The notes under the pieces: model-generated
What the model was told of the DNA's origin: nothing
Databases searched by the model: none
The model's input: only the letters and a program-made list of their open reading frames with translations
Position numbers and translations under genes: made by a program
Part shown: positions 58,001 through 64,000 of the stretch, in pieces
Layout: the number at the start of each line of letters is the position of its first letter
Numbering within the stretch: position 1 is the first letter of the stretch
Source: RPQJ01 sp963754125
GTDB taxonomy: Bacteria; Pseudomonadota; Gammaproteobacteria; Steroidobacterales; Steroidobacteraceae
DNA length: 64,000 nucleotides
Assembly (NCBI GenBank): GCA_963754125.1
Contig: CAVWEX010000001.1
Coordinates: 62,001-126,000 of the forward strand
Direction: 5' to 3'

Positions 58001-58508
58001 GCTGCGCTCGGCGCCCGGACGCGGCTCCGTGTTCCGTGTCCGCGTTCCGGTGGGGGAGCCGGCTCCGCCCGTGCCCGCGGGCGCGGTGCCCGAGCCCGTG
58101 GCAGCGGCACCGTCGAGCCTCGTGGGCGTCACCGTGCTGTGCGTGGACAACGAGCCCGAGATCCTCGCGGGCATGGACGCCCTCATGTCGCGCTGGGGCG
58201 TGCGGGTGATCACGGCCACCGACTCCGCGACGGCGCGGCGGCTTGCCGCCAGCGAGCATCCGGCGGTCGTGCTGGCGGACTACCGCCTCGCCGACGGCGA
58301 CGACGACGGCCTAGCGCTGCTGCTCGAACTGTGCAGCACCGGCGCCGCGCCGCCGATCGGTGCGCTCGTCACGGCGGATCACTCCGCCGCACTGGGCGAG
58401 CGGGCACGCGAACTCGGCTTCCGGCTGCTGCGCAAGCCTGTGAAGCCCGCGGCGCTGCGCGCCCTGATGGGCGCACTGGCGAGCCAGCGTCCCGCCGCAG
58501 GCGCCTGA
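55089..58508 (+). CDS. crbS: CrbS-type hybrid sensor kinase with SLC5 transporter domain
   Basis: 1139 residues. N-terminal ~480 residues are a sodium/solute-symporter (SLC5) domain of 12-13 spans (YCTTWTFLGAVGTAVRDGWS; VPYLSLQYKAVGASIDVLTG). A PAS domain follows (LLQATMENVSQGIAVADAES; GYPEGMVYVGRPVADL), a coiled coil, then the kinase: phosphoacceptor His about 780 in AASHDLLQPLNAARLF, N box LQNLISNALRYTQRGG, G boxes DSGPGI and GLGLGLSICD. The C-terminal receiver has Asp about 1064 in VLADYRLADGDDDG. In Vibrio and Pseudomonas CrbS/MxtR senses acetate-related status and with CrbR controls acs. The converging regulator gene supports the same system here. Confidence 0.93.
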   Translation: MVSGLFLSVLAVAYLGLLFAVAFFGERRSIYPGRARWRPYVYALALGVYCTTWTFLGAVGTAVRDGWSYLPIYLGPALVFLVGTPFLVRLVSVARAHNVTSIADFVSSRFGKSPALAALVTVMALTAAVPYLSLQYKAVGASIDVLTGSDGAHPVWYADTALWVALLMALFAVLFGTRRLDATEHHEGVMVAIAFESVVKLLAFVAVGVFALLHLDQAPAISATRLGDLQDLASPSFAASTLLAAAAIVCLPRQFLVGVVECADPADLRKARWLFPAYLAVFSLCVVPVVLAGLGSGLGEHHPPDAFVLTLPMAHGETGLAILVFLGGLSAATAMVVVSSIALATMITNDLVMPALWRSSWLGPDTGADVRRLVLWLRRVAIVLLAVLAYAYHRRTGTPASLASIGLLAFAAVAQFAPAILAGLYWRGATRDGVFWGLSTGYVVWIYTLLLPTFGAGPFVGTPLLAGAALATGCNVFAMVVVSRLRGVSLRERMTATAFLRGALPVPGVADAGGARVGDLLAVTERILGAETAQAALRDYCRHAGRPMPRPGEPADRGLLQSMERVVAGAIGASSARLMFTHALRGRGIAAEDVAELLDETSQELRFNRQLLQATMENVSQGIAVADAESRIVAWNRRYLEMFGYPEGMVYVGRPVADLIRWNAERGEFGNTDPDVEVDKRLTHMRSGSAYVIQRTRRTGRVYEIQGRPMPDGGYVSTYTDITDFKQTEQALREATQTLEQRVADRTHELETALEAQRAAKRLAEEANATKTRFVAAASHDLLQPLNAARLFASALEERAEDDTVKTLAARIDSSMRAAEEVLDDMLDIARLESGTMRTEIADFDLAEMFEGLERQFAPLAQRRGLRLRVTHPPCRVRSDRVLLRRVLQNLISNALRYTQRGGVLVGCRRRGASFDIEVWDSGPGIAEQHQRTIFDEFRRLDRGSPWGEQGLGLGLSICDRIARLLDLELGLRSAPGRGSVFRVRVPVGEPAPPVPAGAVPEPVAAAPSSLVGVTVLCVDNEPEILAGMDALMSRWGVRVITATDSATARRLAASEHPAVVLADYRLADGDDDGLALLLELCSTGAAPPIGALVTADHSAALGERARELGFRLLRKPVKPAALRALMGALASQRPAAGA

Positions 58509-58509
58509 T

Positions 58510-59187
58510 TCACTCCGCGTCGTCGGGCGGTGGCTTCACGCTGGAGCGGTCCACCGCGAGCCGCCCGGCCGAGAGCACCGCCTGCGTGCGGGTGGCTACG
58601 CCGAGCTTGCGGAGGATGGCCGTGACGTGCGCCTTGATGGTGGCCTCGGACACGTCGAGCTCGTAGGCGATCTGCTTGTTCAGGAGTCCCGAGCACAGCA
58701 TGCCGAGCACGCGGAACTGCTGGGGCGTGAGTTCGGCAACCCGACGCGCGACCCGCAGGTCCTCGTCGGATCCGGGCTCGGCGCGCGGGGCATGGAATCC
58801 CGGTGGCGTGAAGATCTCGCCGGCCAGTACCGCCTCGATCGCCCGACCGATCTGCCCCGCCTCGGTCGACTTCGGGATGAAGCCCTGTGCGCCGTAGCGC
58901 AGCGCCCCGGCGATGGTCTGGGCGTCGTCGTCCGCGGACACCACCACCACAGGCAAGTCCGGCCGGCTGCCGCGCACGTGCACGAGTGCATTGAAGCCCT
59001 GCGCGCCGGGCATGTTCAGGTCGAGCAGCAGCAGGTCGACGTCGGGCTCGGACTCGAGCGCGACCAGCAGTGTCGCGACCGAGTCGGCCTCGACGAAGCG
59101 CGTGGCGGTCTCGAGCCGGCCGACGGCCGCCTTGAGAGCCTCCCTGAACAGCGGATGATCGTCCGCGACGATGATCTGGCGAGTCAT
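58510..59187 (-). CDS. crbR: CrbR/ErdR-type response regulator (NarL/LuxR family)
   Basis: 225 residues from ATG 59187. Receiver domain with Asp9-Asp10, phosphoacceptor Asp56 in LLLLDLNMPGAQG, and the Lys of FIPKST. The C-terminal LuxR-type HTH reads VAELTPQQFRVLGMLCSGLL, NKQIAYELDVSEATIKAHVT and AILRKLGVATRTQAVL. Converging with crbS with one base between stops, as in CrbS/CrbR loci that switch on acetyl-CoA synthetase. Its target here is not shown by sequence; the porin downstream of its own start (divergent) is one candidate. Confidence 0.92.
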   Translation of the reverse strand: MTRQIIVADDHPLFREALKAAVGRLETATRFVEADSVATLLVALESEPDVDLLLLDLNMPGAQGFNALVHVRGSRPDLPVVVVSADDDAQTIAGALRYGAQGFIPKSTEAGQIGRAIEAVLAGEIFTPPGFHAPRAEPGSDEDLRVARRVAELTPQQFRVLGMLCSGLLNKQIAYELDVSEATIKAHVTAILRKLGVATRTQAVLSAGRLAVDRSSVKPPPDDAE

Positions 59188-59307
59188 GCTGTCCACAAAT
59201 ATACCTGTGTGGGAACGGACCGCCGGCCACGTACGACCAATGGCGAATACCGGGACCCGCGGTGGCGGGTGCAGCATCCACCGAGCCTAAACACGGGGGA
59301 ATGGCTC

Positions 59308-60735
59308 ATGCCCAGCAACAGCCGCAATGGCACCCAGCTGCGACGCCTGATCGCAGTCACGCTCGCGACCGCCGCCTTCGGGTTGCCCGTCGCCTCGCTC
59401 GCGCAGACCGCCAAGGAGCAGGAACTAGAGAAGCGGGTCGCCGAGCTCGAGAAGATGGTGCAGCAGCTGGTGGCAGAGAAGAAGGCCGCCGCACCGGCAC
59501 CCGCGCCGGTCATAGTCACTGCCGGCGCTGCACCCGCGAAGCCCGCCCCGGCCCCGATCCAGGGCGTGTCGATCACGCCGAACGCCGCGCCCAACACGAC
59601 GTTCGTGCTCACCGGCTTCGTGAAGGCCGACGCCAACTTCACCAACACGTCGGACGGCGAACTGGGCGACAGCGCCTCGGGACGCGATTTCTACGTTCCC
59701 GGCCAGACACCGGTCGGCGGTCTCGACGAAGGCACCGACCTGAATGCGCACGTCAAGCAGTCGCGCGTCAACTTCGGCACGGACACGATCCTGGAAGGCG
59801 GCGACAAGCTCATCACCCGCTTCGAAATCGACTTCTTCGGCTCTGCCCTCGGCAGCCAGAACGTCAGCAACACCTATGCGCCCGTGCTGCGTCATGCGTA
59901 CGTTCAGTGGCGCAGCTGGCTGGTCGGCCAGACGTGGTCCAATTTCATGGACGTTGCCACGCTGCCTGAAGTCGCCGACTTCATCGGCACGACGGACGGC
60001 ACGACCTTCGTCCGCCAGCCGCAGGTGCGCTGGACAAGTGGCGGCCTCTCGCTGTCCGCCGAGAATCGCGAGACCTCGATCACGCCCTATACGGGCGGGG
60101 TGCTGCCGGCGACCGGACCGGGCCGTTCGTTCAGCTCCGACGACGGCTGGATGCCCGACCTCACGGCACGCTATGCGTGGAAAGGCTCGTGGGGTCACGT
60201 GGCCGCGGCCGGCCTGCTGCGCGAGCTGATGCACGAGTCCACCGCCAATCAGTTCGGCACCACCGGGATCAACGCGCCGGTCGACGACAGCACCTGGACA
60301 GGCGCGCTCAGCCTGTCCGGCAAGTTCAACATCGGCAAGGACGACGTCCGATGGATGGCGCTGTACGGCAACCTCGGCCGCTACGTGGCGCTCAACTTCG
60401 CGAACGACGCCATCCTGGACAGCAATGGCAACCTGGAGTCCGTGGACGGCTACGCCGGCTTCGCCGCTTACCGGCACGTCTGGGGCGGGAGCGGCACCTG
60501 GCGCAGCACCTTCGCCTACGCGATGCAGTCCTACGACAACGACAACTCCCTGTCGGCCACGAGCAACGCCCACAGCCCGAACAAGTCGAGCTGGAGCGTG
60601 CTCGGCAACCTGTTCTACTCGCCGCTGCCCAAGCTCGACATCGGCGCCGAGTACCGGTATGGGGAGCGGGAGCTCGAGAACGGCACGGACGGCGATTTCA
60701 ACCGCCTGCAGTTCACGACCAAGTACTCGTTCTGA
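59308..60735 (+). CDS. DcaP-like outer-membrane porin
   Basis: 475 residues. Signal peptide (RLIAVTLATAAFGLPVASLA) then a coiled coil typical of DcaP (KEQELEKRVAELEKMVQQLV), a Pro/Ala linker, and a beta barrel with alternating residues ending in the aromatic FTTKYSF, the outer-membrane assembly signal. TGFVKADANFTNTSDGELGD and VGQTWSNFMDVATLPEVADF match the DcaP family that takes up dicarboxylates and small acids in Acinetobacter and relatives. Divergent from crbR (120-base gap), which suggests control by the acetate system. Confidence 0.9.
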   Translation: MPSNSRNGTQLRRLIAVTLATAAFGLPVASLAQTAKEQELEKRVAELEKMVQQLVAEKKAAAPAPAPVIVTAGAAPAKPAPAPIQGVSITPNAAPNTTFVLTGFVKADANFTNTSDGELGDSASGRDFYVPGQTPVGGLDEGTDLNAHVKQSRVNFGTDTILEGGDKLITRFEIDFFGSALGSQNVSNTYAPVLRHAYVQWRSWLVGQTWSNFMDVATLPEVADFIGTTDGTTFVRQPQVRWTSGGLSLSAENRETSITPYTGGVLPATGPGRSFSSDDGWMPDLTARYAWKGSWGHVAAAGLLRELMHESTANQFGTTGINAPVDDSTWTGALSLSGKFNIGKDDVRWMALYGNLGRYVALNFANDAILDSNGNLESVDGYAGFAAYRHVWGGSGTWRSTFAYAMQSYDNDNSLSATSNAHSPNKSSWSVLGNLFYSPLPKLDIGAEYRYGERELENGTDGDFNRLQFTTKYSF

Positions 60736-61212
60736 TCAGTCGCGCCGGGCGGACCGCCGCTCGGCGCGCACCACCCGCCACTCGTCGCCCTCGAGCCTGA
60801 ACTCGAGGGCGACGTCGTGCACGTCCGCGGCCAGGTCGAATGCGGTCGCCCCGGCCGACTCGCGCCCGAGCGTGCCGACCGTGAGGCGCACGCGGGCGTA
60901 ATCCTCGTAGGGAAACTCGAGGCTCTCGATGCGGGTCAGCAGGTGCACCGACGGGTGCATGACGAGGTAACCGCGCAGGGCGCGCTTCAACTCCTCGCGG
61001 CCGTCGCCTTGCCCGTTATCAAACCCGGGTGAGACGAGCGCCATCAGCGCGGCGAGGTCACGGGCCTCGGCAGCGCGCTCGGCCTCGGTGATCACGGCGC
61101 GCACCTGCGACTCCGCAGTACCATGCTGGCCGCAACCCATCGTCGCCAGCAGCAGCGCGCTTGCTGCGCCGACCGCAAATCCGCGCACGATTGCTGCCGC
61201 CTGTGTCAGCAT
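60736..61212 (-). CDS. Lipoprotein with NTF2-like fold
   Basis: 158 residues. The N terminus MLTQAAAIVRGFAVGAASAL runs into LLLATMGCGQ, a lipobox with Cys at about residue 28. The mature part has QVRAVITEAERAAEARDLAA, LMALVSPGFDNGQGDGREEL and EFRLEGDEWRVVRAERRS, the alternating helix and curved sheet of NTF2-like or SnoaL-like domains. It converges with the porin gene; no catalytic motif. Function unknown. Confidence 0.85.
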   Translation of the reverse strand: MLTQAAAIVRGFAVGAASALLLATMGCGQHGTAESQVRAVITEAERAAEARDLAALMALVSPGFDNGQGDGREELKRALRGYLVMHPSVHLLTRIESLEFPYEDYARVRLTVGTLGRESAGATAFDLAADVHDVALEFRLEGDEWRVVRAERRSARRD

Positions 61213-61250
61213 CCCGGCACTCCATGCTTTCCCGAACTCCGCATTCTCCC

Positions 61251-62199
61251 ATGCGCGCCTTCCGCTACCACGCCGCCCGTCCGACGACTCGACCCGCGGT
61301 CGAGGACGTGCCGATTCCGTCGCCCGCGCCGGGCGAGCTGCTGATTCGCGTGAGGTCGGCGAGCCTCAATCCCGTGGACTGGAAGATCGCGACGGGGAGC
61401 TTCCGCCTGCTCGTGCGGGGCGGCCTGCCGCGCACCATGGGCTCGGACTTCGCGGGCGAGGTCGCCGCGACCGGAGCGGGCGTCGCGGGCTGGTCGGTGG
61501 GCGAGCCCGTCATGGGATTCGTCGATCCCGTTCCAGCGCGCGCAGGGCACATTCGCCGAGTTCGTGCCGGTGCCGGCCCGATTCGTGTATCGGCGGCCGC
61601 CCTCGATCGACGATCGCCTCGGCGCGGCGCTGCCCTGCGTCGGCGTCACGGCCGTCACGATGTGCGATCTGGCGCACGTCGGTCGCGGCTCGAGCGTGCT
61701 CGTGAACGGCGCCTCCGGCGGCGTCGGCCATCTCGCCGTGCAGGTCGCGAAGGCGCGCGGCGCGCGAGTCACCGCAGTGGCGAGCGCGGGACGGCGCGAC
61801 TTCGTGACCACGCTCGGAGCGGAGGCATTCATCGATTACCGGGCGACTCCGCCCGACCAGTGGCCCGGTGGGTTCGATGCAGTGCTCGACTGCGTGCCCA
61901 GCCTGCCGCGCAGCACGCATGCGCATCTGCTCCGGCGCGGCGGCCACTACGCCAGCACCTTGCCCGGTGCGGCGACCTACACGATCGATCCCTTCATCAA
62001 CCGCCTTGGACGCCTCGTGCGCCGGGCGGTCATGCTGCAGCCGAGCGAGACCGCGATGCGAGAACTGCTCCAGTACGTCGAACAGGGTCGGCTGCGCTGC
62101 GAGATCGCAGCCGACTACGCGCTCGAGGATACGAATCGAGCCATCGAGGCTTCCCGCGACGGACACGTCGCGGGCAAGCTGGTCATCCGGGTCGGGTAA
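61251..62199 (+). CDS. Quinone-oxidoreductase-like NADPH-dependent MDR protein, one frameshift
   Basis: About 316 residues from ATG 61251 (MRAFRYHAARPTTRPAVEDV). Medium-chain dehydrogenase fold: GELLIRVRSASLNPVDWKIA, MGSDFAGEVAATGAGVAGWS, and the nucleotide site VLVNGASGGVGHLAVQVAKA. The zinc-site Cys/His pattern is absent, as in quinone oxidoreductases. At about 61530 one surplus C (GATCCCGTTC for GATCCGTTC) shifts the frame, and the next frame continues FQRAQGTFAEFVPVPARFVY. Length 949, 3n+1. Neighbour of a lipoprotein and small secreted proteins; substrate unknown. Confidence 0.88.
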
Positions 62200-62205
62200 C
62201 GCATC

Positions 62206-62328
62206 TCAGATGTAGGCCTGGACGTTCGAGACGGCGTGGGTCAGTGAACCGACCACGATCGTCACGGCGAGTACGAGGCCGGCCAGGACGCGGGTGGTGA
62301 ACTTGTCGTAGGTCTTGCAGGTAAACAT
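62206..62328 (-). CDS. 40-residue membrane or secreted small protein
   Basis: ATG 62328 follows GGAGG with 8 bases between, a strong ribosome site. The product is MFTCKTYDKFTTRVLAGLVL, AVTIVVGSLTHAVSNVQAYI. It has a basic/polar start, a 15-17 residue hydrophobic core and a short tail, so it is either a single-span peptide or a cleaved signal peptide with a small remainder. The stop is 7 bases from the stop of the gene at 61251. Upstream lies a pronounced dyad (62388-62430). Family unknown. Confidence 0.65.
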   Translation of the reverse strand: MFTCKTYDKFTTRVLAGLVLAVTIVVGSLTHAVSNVQAYI

Positions 62329-62387
62329 GGATGGATCCTCCGTTGTGTACGGAGGCGAAGTTACCCCTGCTGATTGGCCAGATAAAC

Positions 62388-62430
62388 GGCACTATCCCGA
62401 TTTGTCTATCCTGAATTTCAGGATAGTGCC
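62388..62430. promoter_or_regulatory. Nested dyads upstream of the 40-residue gene
   Basis: Outer arms GGCACTATCC (62388-62397) and GGATAGTGCC (62421-62430) are perfect complements. Inside, TATCCTGA (62407-62414) and TCAGGATA (62418-62425) form a second perfect dyad around ATT. The core TATCC/GGATA element thus occurs three times, at 62393, 62407 and 62421, exactly 14 bases apart. The region is A+T-richer than its surroundings. It could be an operator array for the small gene, or a terminator behind the sod gene; both dyads share the right-hand arm, so hairpins would exclude each other. Confidence 0.65.
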
Positions 62431-62466
62431 CAGCCCGGCCCCGCCGGTCGGCCTGCCGTCCCGGGG

Positions 62467-63042
62467 TCAATCGACCCGTCGGATGACGCCGCAGGCATCG
62501 CGCGCGCCGCCCGCGCAGCCCTTCTTGAGATCCGATTCCTCATCGCAGTAAGTGTCCTGCTGCGCGTGCACGATGATGGAGCTGCCGTCGGCATCGAAGA
62601 GGCCGAGGCGCCCCGGCGCGAGCGTCACGCGGTTGGTCGTGTGCTTCAGCGTGCCCACGCCGCCCTTGACCTCGAGGTTGATCAGGTCGCCCATGTGGAA
62701 CGGGTGGTTGATGTCAGTCGCCGGCACGGCGTCGCTGGCCGTATCGGGCCGTGGCTGCCCGGAAGGGCCCGGATCGTGGTGACCGCCCGCCGCCGCGCAG
62801 GGCTCGCAGCTGCCCACCTCGTGGATGTGCACGGCCCGCTTGCCGTCGGGGAGGCCGGTCAATCGCAGCTCGACCGTGACTTCCTTGACGCCTTCCGCGG
62901 TGACCTGCTCGACGAGCGTCGCCGTGCCCTTGATGGCGGCGTCCGTGCAGCCCTTCATGTCGGCCACCGCCCGCAAGCCGTCCGCGGCTGCAAGCGTCGG
63001 GGCGAGGAAAACCAATGCTACGGCCGGAATGAGTACGCGCAT
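62467..63042 (-). CDS. sodC: Cu/Zn superoxide dismutase (SodC)
   Basis: 191 residues. Signal peptide MRVLIPAVALVFLAPTLAAA. Copper and zinc ligands are in place: RAVHIHEVGSCEPC (two His, one disulfide Cys), AGGHHDPG, NHPFHMGDLINLEV (zinc His) and DADGSSIIVHAQQDTY (zinc Asp is in the family's D-loop; copper His). It ends with CGVIRRVD-type sequence containing the second disulfide Cys. Periplasmic removal of superoxide. An insert GPSGQPRPDTASDAVPATDI between the metal blocks is somewhat longer than in enteric SodC. Confidence 0.94.
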   Translation of the reverse strand: MRVLIPAVALVFLAPTLAAADGLRAVADMKGCTDAAIKGTATLVEQVTAEGVKEVTVELRLTGLPDGKRAVHIHEVGSCEPCAAAGGHHDPGPSGQPRPDTASDAVPATDINHPFHMGDLINLEVKGGVGTLKHTTNRVTLAPGRLGLFDADGSSIIVHAQQDTYCDEESDLKKGCAGGARDACGVIRRVD

Positions 63043-63119
63043 CTGGATGACTCCTCGGGATCGGCCGAAGCGGCCGGCTGCAGGATTATGCAGAAATTCG
63101 CCGGCCGTGCCGATTCAGT

Positions 63120-63572
63120 TCACTTGCACTTCGCGTACGGCGACCCCTTCACCAGCGCCTGGTGCCGGGCGCCGAGCGCCGGCCCGCCCTGCCAGCCCTC
63201 GTCGTGCGGCTCGACCGTCAGCACGCCGGCCTTCTGGTCTGGGTCGAACGCCATGATCACCGGGTAGCCGTTCGCACTGCTGAACGGGAAGAACCATCGG
63301 ACGTTGCCCTGGTACTCGGGTCCACCGAAGCTCGCCGCGAATTCGAGCTTGGTCGCCTTTTCTGTCGCGCCCTTCAGCTCGACCGCAATTCCGGTCGCGT
63401 CCACCACGACGCGCGGCTCGCGCGCGCAGTCGCCGCCGGGCGCATAACGCCCGAACAACGCCTCGAAACCCTTCATGTCGCTGATTTCGACCGCACTGGC
63501 GACGCCGGCCGTCAGCCACACCGCCATGACCGTGACCACGGCCACCGCAGTCACGCGCAGTTTCCCGATCAT
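63120..63572 (-). CDS. Secreted protein of unknown function
   Basis: 150 residues from ATG 63572. Signal peptide MIGKLRVTAVAVVTVMAVWL ending near GVASAVE. The mature part has MKGFEALFGRYAPGGDCARE, VVVDATGIAVELKGATEKAT, GNVRWFFPFSSANGYPVIMA and a terminal KSPYAKCK-like Cys, so one disulfide is likely. Rich in Gly and aromatic residues. No family recognised. Located between sodC and the Pat-type gene on the same strand, 78 bases from sodC. Confidence 0.8.
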   Translation of the reverse strand: MIGKLRVTAVAVVTVMAVWLTAGVASAVEISDMKGFEALFGRYAPGGDCAREPRVVVDATGIAVELKGATEKATKLEFAASFGGPEYQGNVRWFFPFSSANGYPVIMAFDPDQKAGVLTVEPHDEGWQGGPALGARHQALVKGSPYAKCK

Positions 63573-63651
63573 GACCGTTCCCCCTGCTTGTATGGTGCGC
63601 GGCAATTGGGAACCCGTCGCCGGTCCCTGTCAATCGCGCCGGGTCCAGGCG

Positions 63652-64000
63652 TTACAGCGCCAGCGTCATCAGCACGAGTTCCGGGTCGTCGGGGTCGCGG
63701 CGCGTTGCGAAGCCGAGCGACTTCGACAGCTCGATCATGCGGGTGTTCTCGCGCAGCGTCACGCCTGTCATCACCTTCAGGCGCCGGTCACGCGCCGCCT
63801 CGATCAGCAACCCGAACAGGCGCCGCGCGAGGCCCTTGCCCTGCCAGGCGTCGCCCACCACGATCGCGAACTCGCAGGTCTCGCCGTCGGGCAGCGCGGT
63901 GTAGCGCGCCACGCCGATCTGCTGCTCGCCGTCGGGCGTGTCGATGACCGCGACCAGCGCGAGCTCCCGGTCGTAGTCGATCTGCGTGAATCGCGACAGC
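63652..64000 (-). CDS. Pat-type protein acetyltransferase, C-terminal part only
   Basis: 116 codons from the window edge to TAA at 63652. RFTQIDYDRELALVAVID and GVARYTALPDGETCEFAIVV, then VGDAWQGKGLARRLFGLLIE (acetyl-CoA-binding Arg/Gln-x-x-Gly-x-Gly/Ala) and LRENTRMIELSKSLGF are a GNAT domain. The motif RFTQIDYDRE is that of the GNAT end of Pat/YfiQ enzymes, which carry a large acyl-CoA-synthetase-like part in front and acetylate acetyl-CoA synthetase. The front part is outside the window. Together with CrbS/CrbR it fits a local theme of acetyl-CoA synthetase control. Confidence 0.85.
   Translation of the reverse strand, partial: LSRFTQIDYDRELALVAVIDTPDGEQQIGVARYTALPDGETCEFAIVVGDAWQGKGLARRLFGLLIEAARDRRLKVMTGVTLRENTRMIELSKSLGFATRRDPDDPELVLMTLAL

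Overview
The window reads as chromosomal DNA of a high-GC gammaproteobacterium. The evidence is an LptF/LptG pair divergent from pepA-holC-valS, HolC, EttA, MtfA, a DUF1820 protein and a CrbS/CrbR-type acetate sensor. Gene content points towards Xanthomonadales, Nevskiales or Steroidobacterales relatives, but this cannot be settled from sequence reading alone.

Left block (1-14869): the end of a secreted-protein gene; a degenerate IS630-transposase-like protein read in frame into cysD, followed by a cysN-cysC fusion (sulfate activation); a padR regulator with two operator-like dyads, leading into a small secreted protein and a MacA/MacB-like exporter with two different permeases; then a symmetrical locus in which a TetR regulator lies between two divergent copies of an uncharacterised multi-span membrane protein plus a small HdeA-like secreted protein; then an RND efflux adaptor and the first 79 codons of its pump. 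The pump gene stops at 14869, exactly where the first 30 codons of an unrelated NRAMP-like transporter start on the other strand. This is a rearrangement or an assembly join.

Right block (14870-64000): M20 peptidase; cytochrome c' and cytochrome b561; an SbtA/SbtB-like bicarbonate transporter with its PII-like regulator; RDD protein; lptF-lptG; pepA-holC-small gene-valS; a MoxR/DUF58/transglutaminase operon; acyl-CoA-binding protein; mtfA; ettA; histidine ammonia-lyase; a 1012-residue lipoprotein divergent from a TPR/winged-helix regulator; purL; DUF1820; an orphan tagH; a PEP-CTERM protein; SulP transporter; an LTA-synthase-like sulfatase-fold enzyme; tRNA-Ser(UGA) next to serS; CrbS/CrbR with a DcaP-like porin; lipoprotein; zinc-less quinone-oxidoreductase-like protein; a 40-residue protein behind a strong dyad; Cu/Zn superoxide dismutase; and the end of a Pat-type acetyltransferase. 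CrbS/R and Pat suggest acetate/acetyl-CoA control at the right end, while SbtA/SbtB and SulP suggest anion or bicarbonate uptake.

Sequence quality matters here. At least 13 otherwise well-conserved genes or gene parts, several normally essential, carry a single-base frameshift, and nearly all are +1 insertions. I annotate these as full-length genes with a shift and treat most shifts as probable consensus errors. The best candidate for an undescribed system is the duplicated membrane-protein/HdeA-like cassette around the TetR gene (9847-13413).
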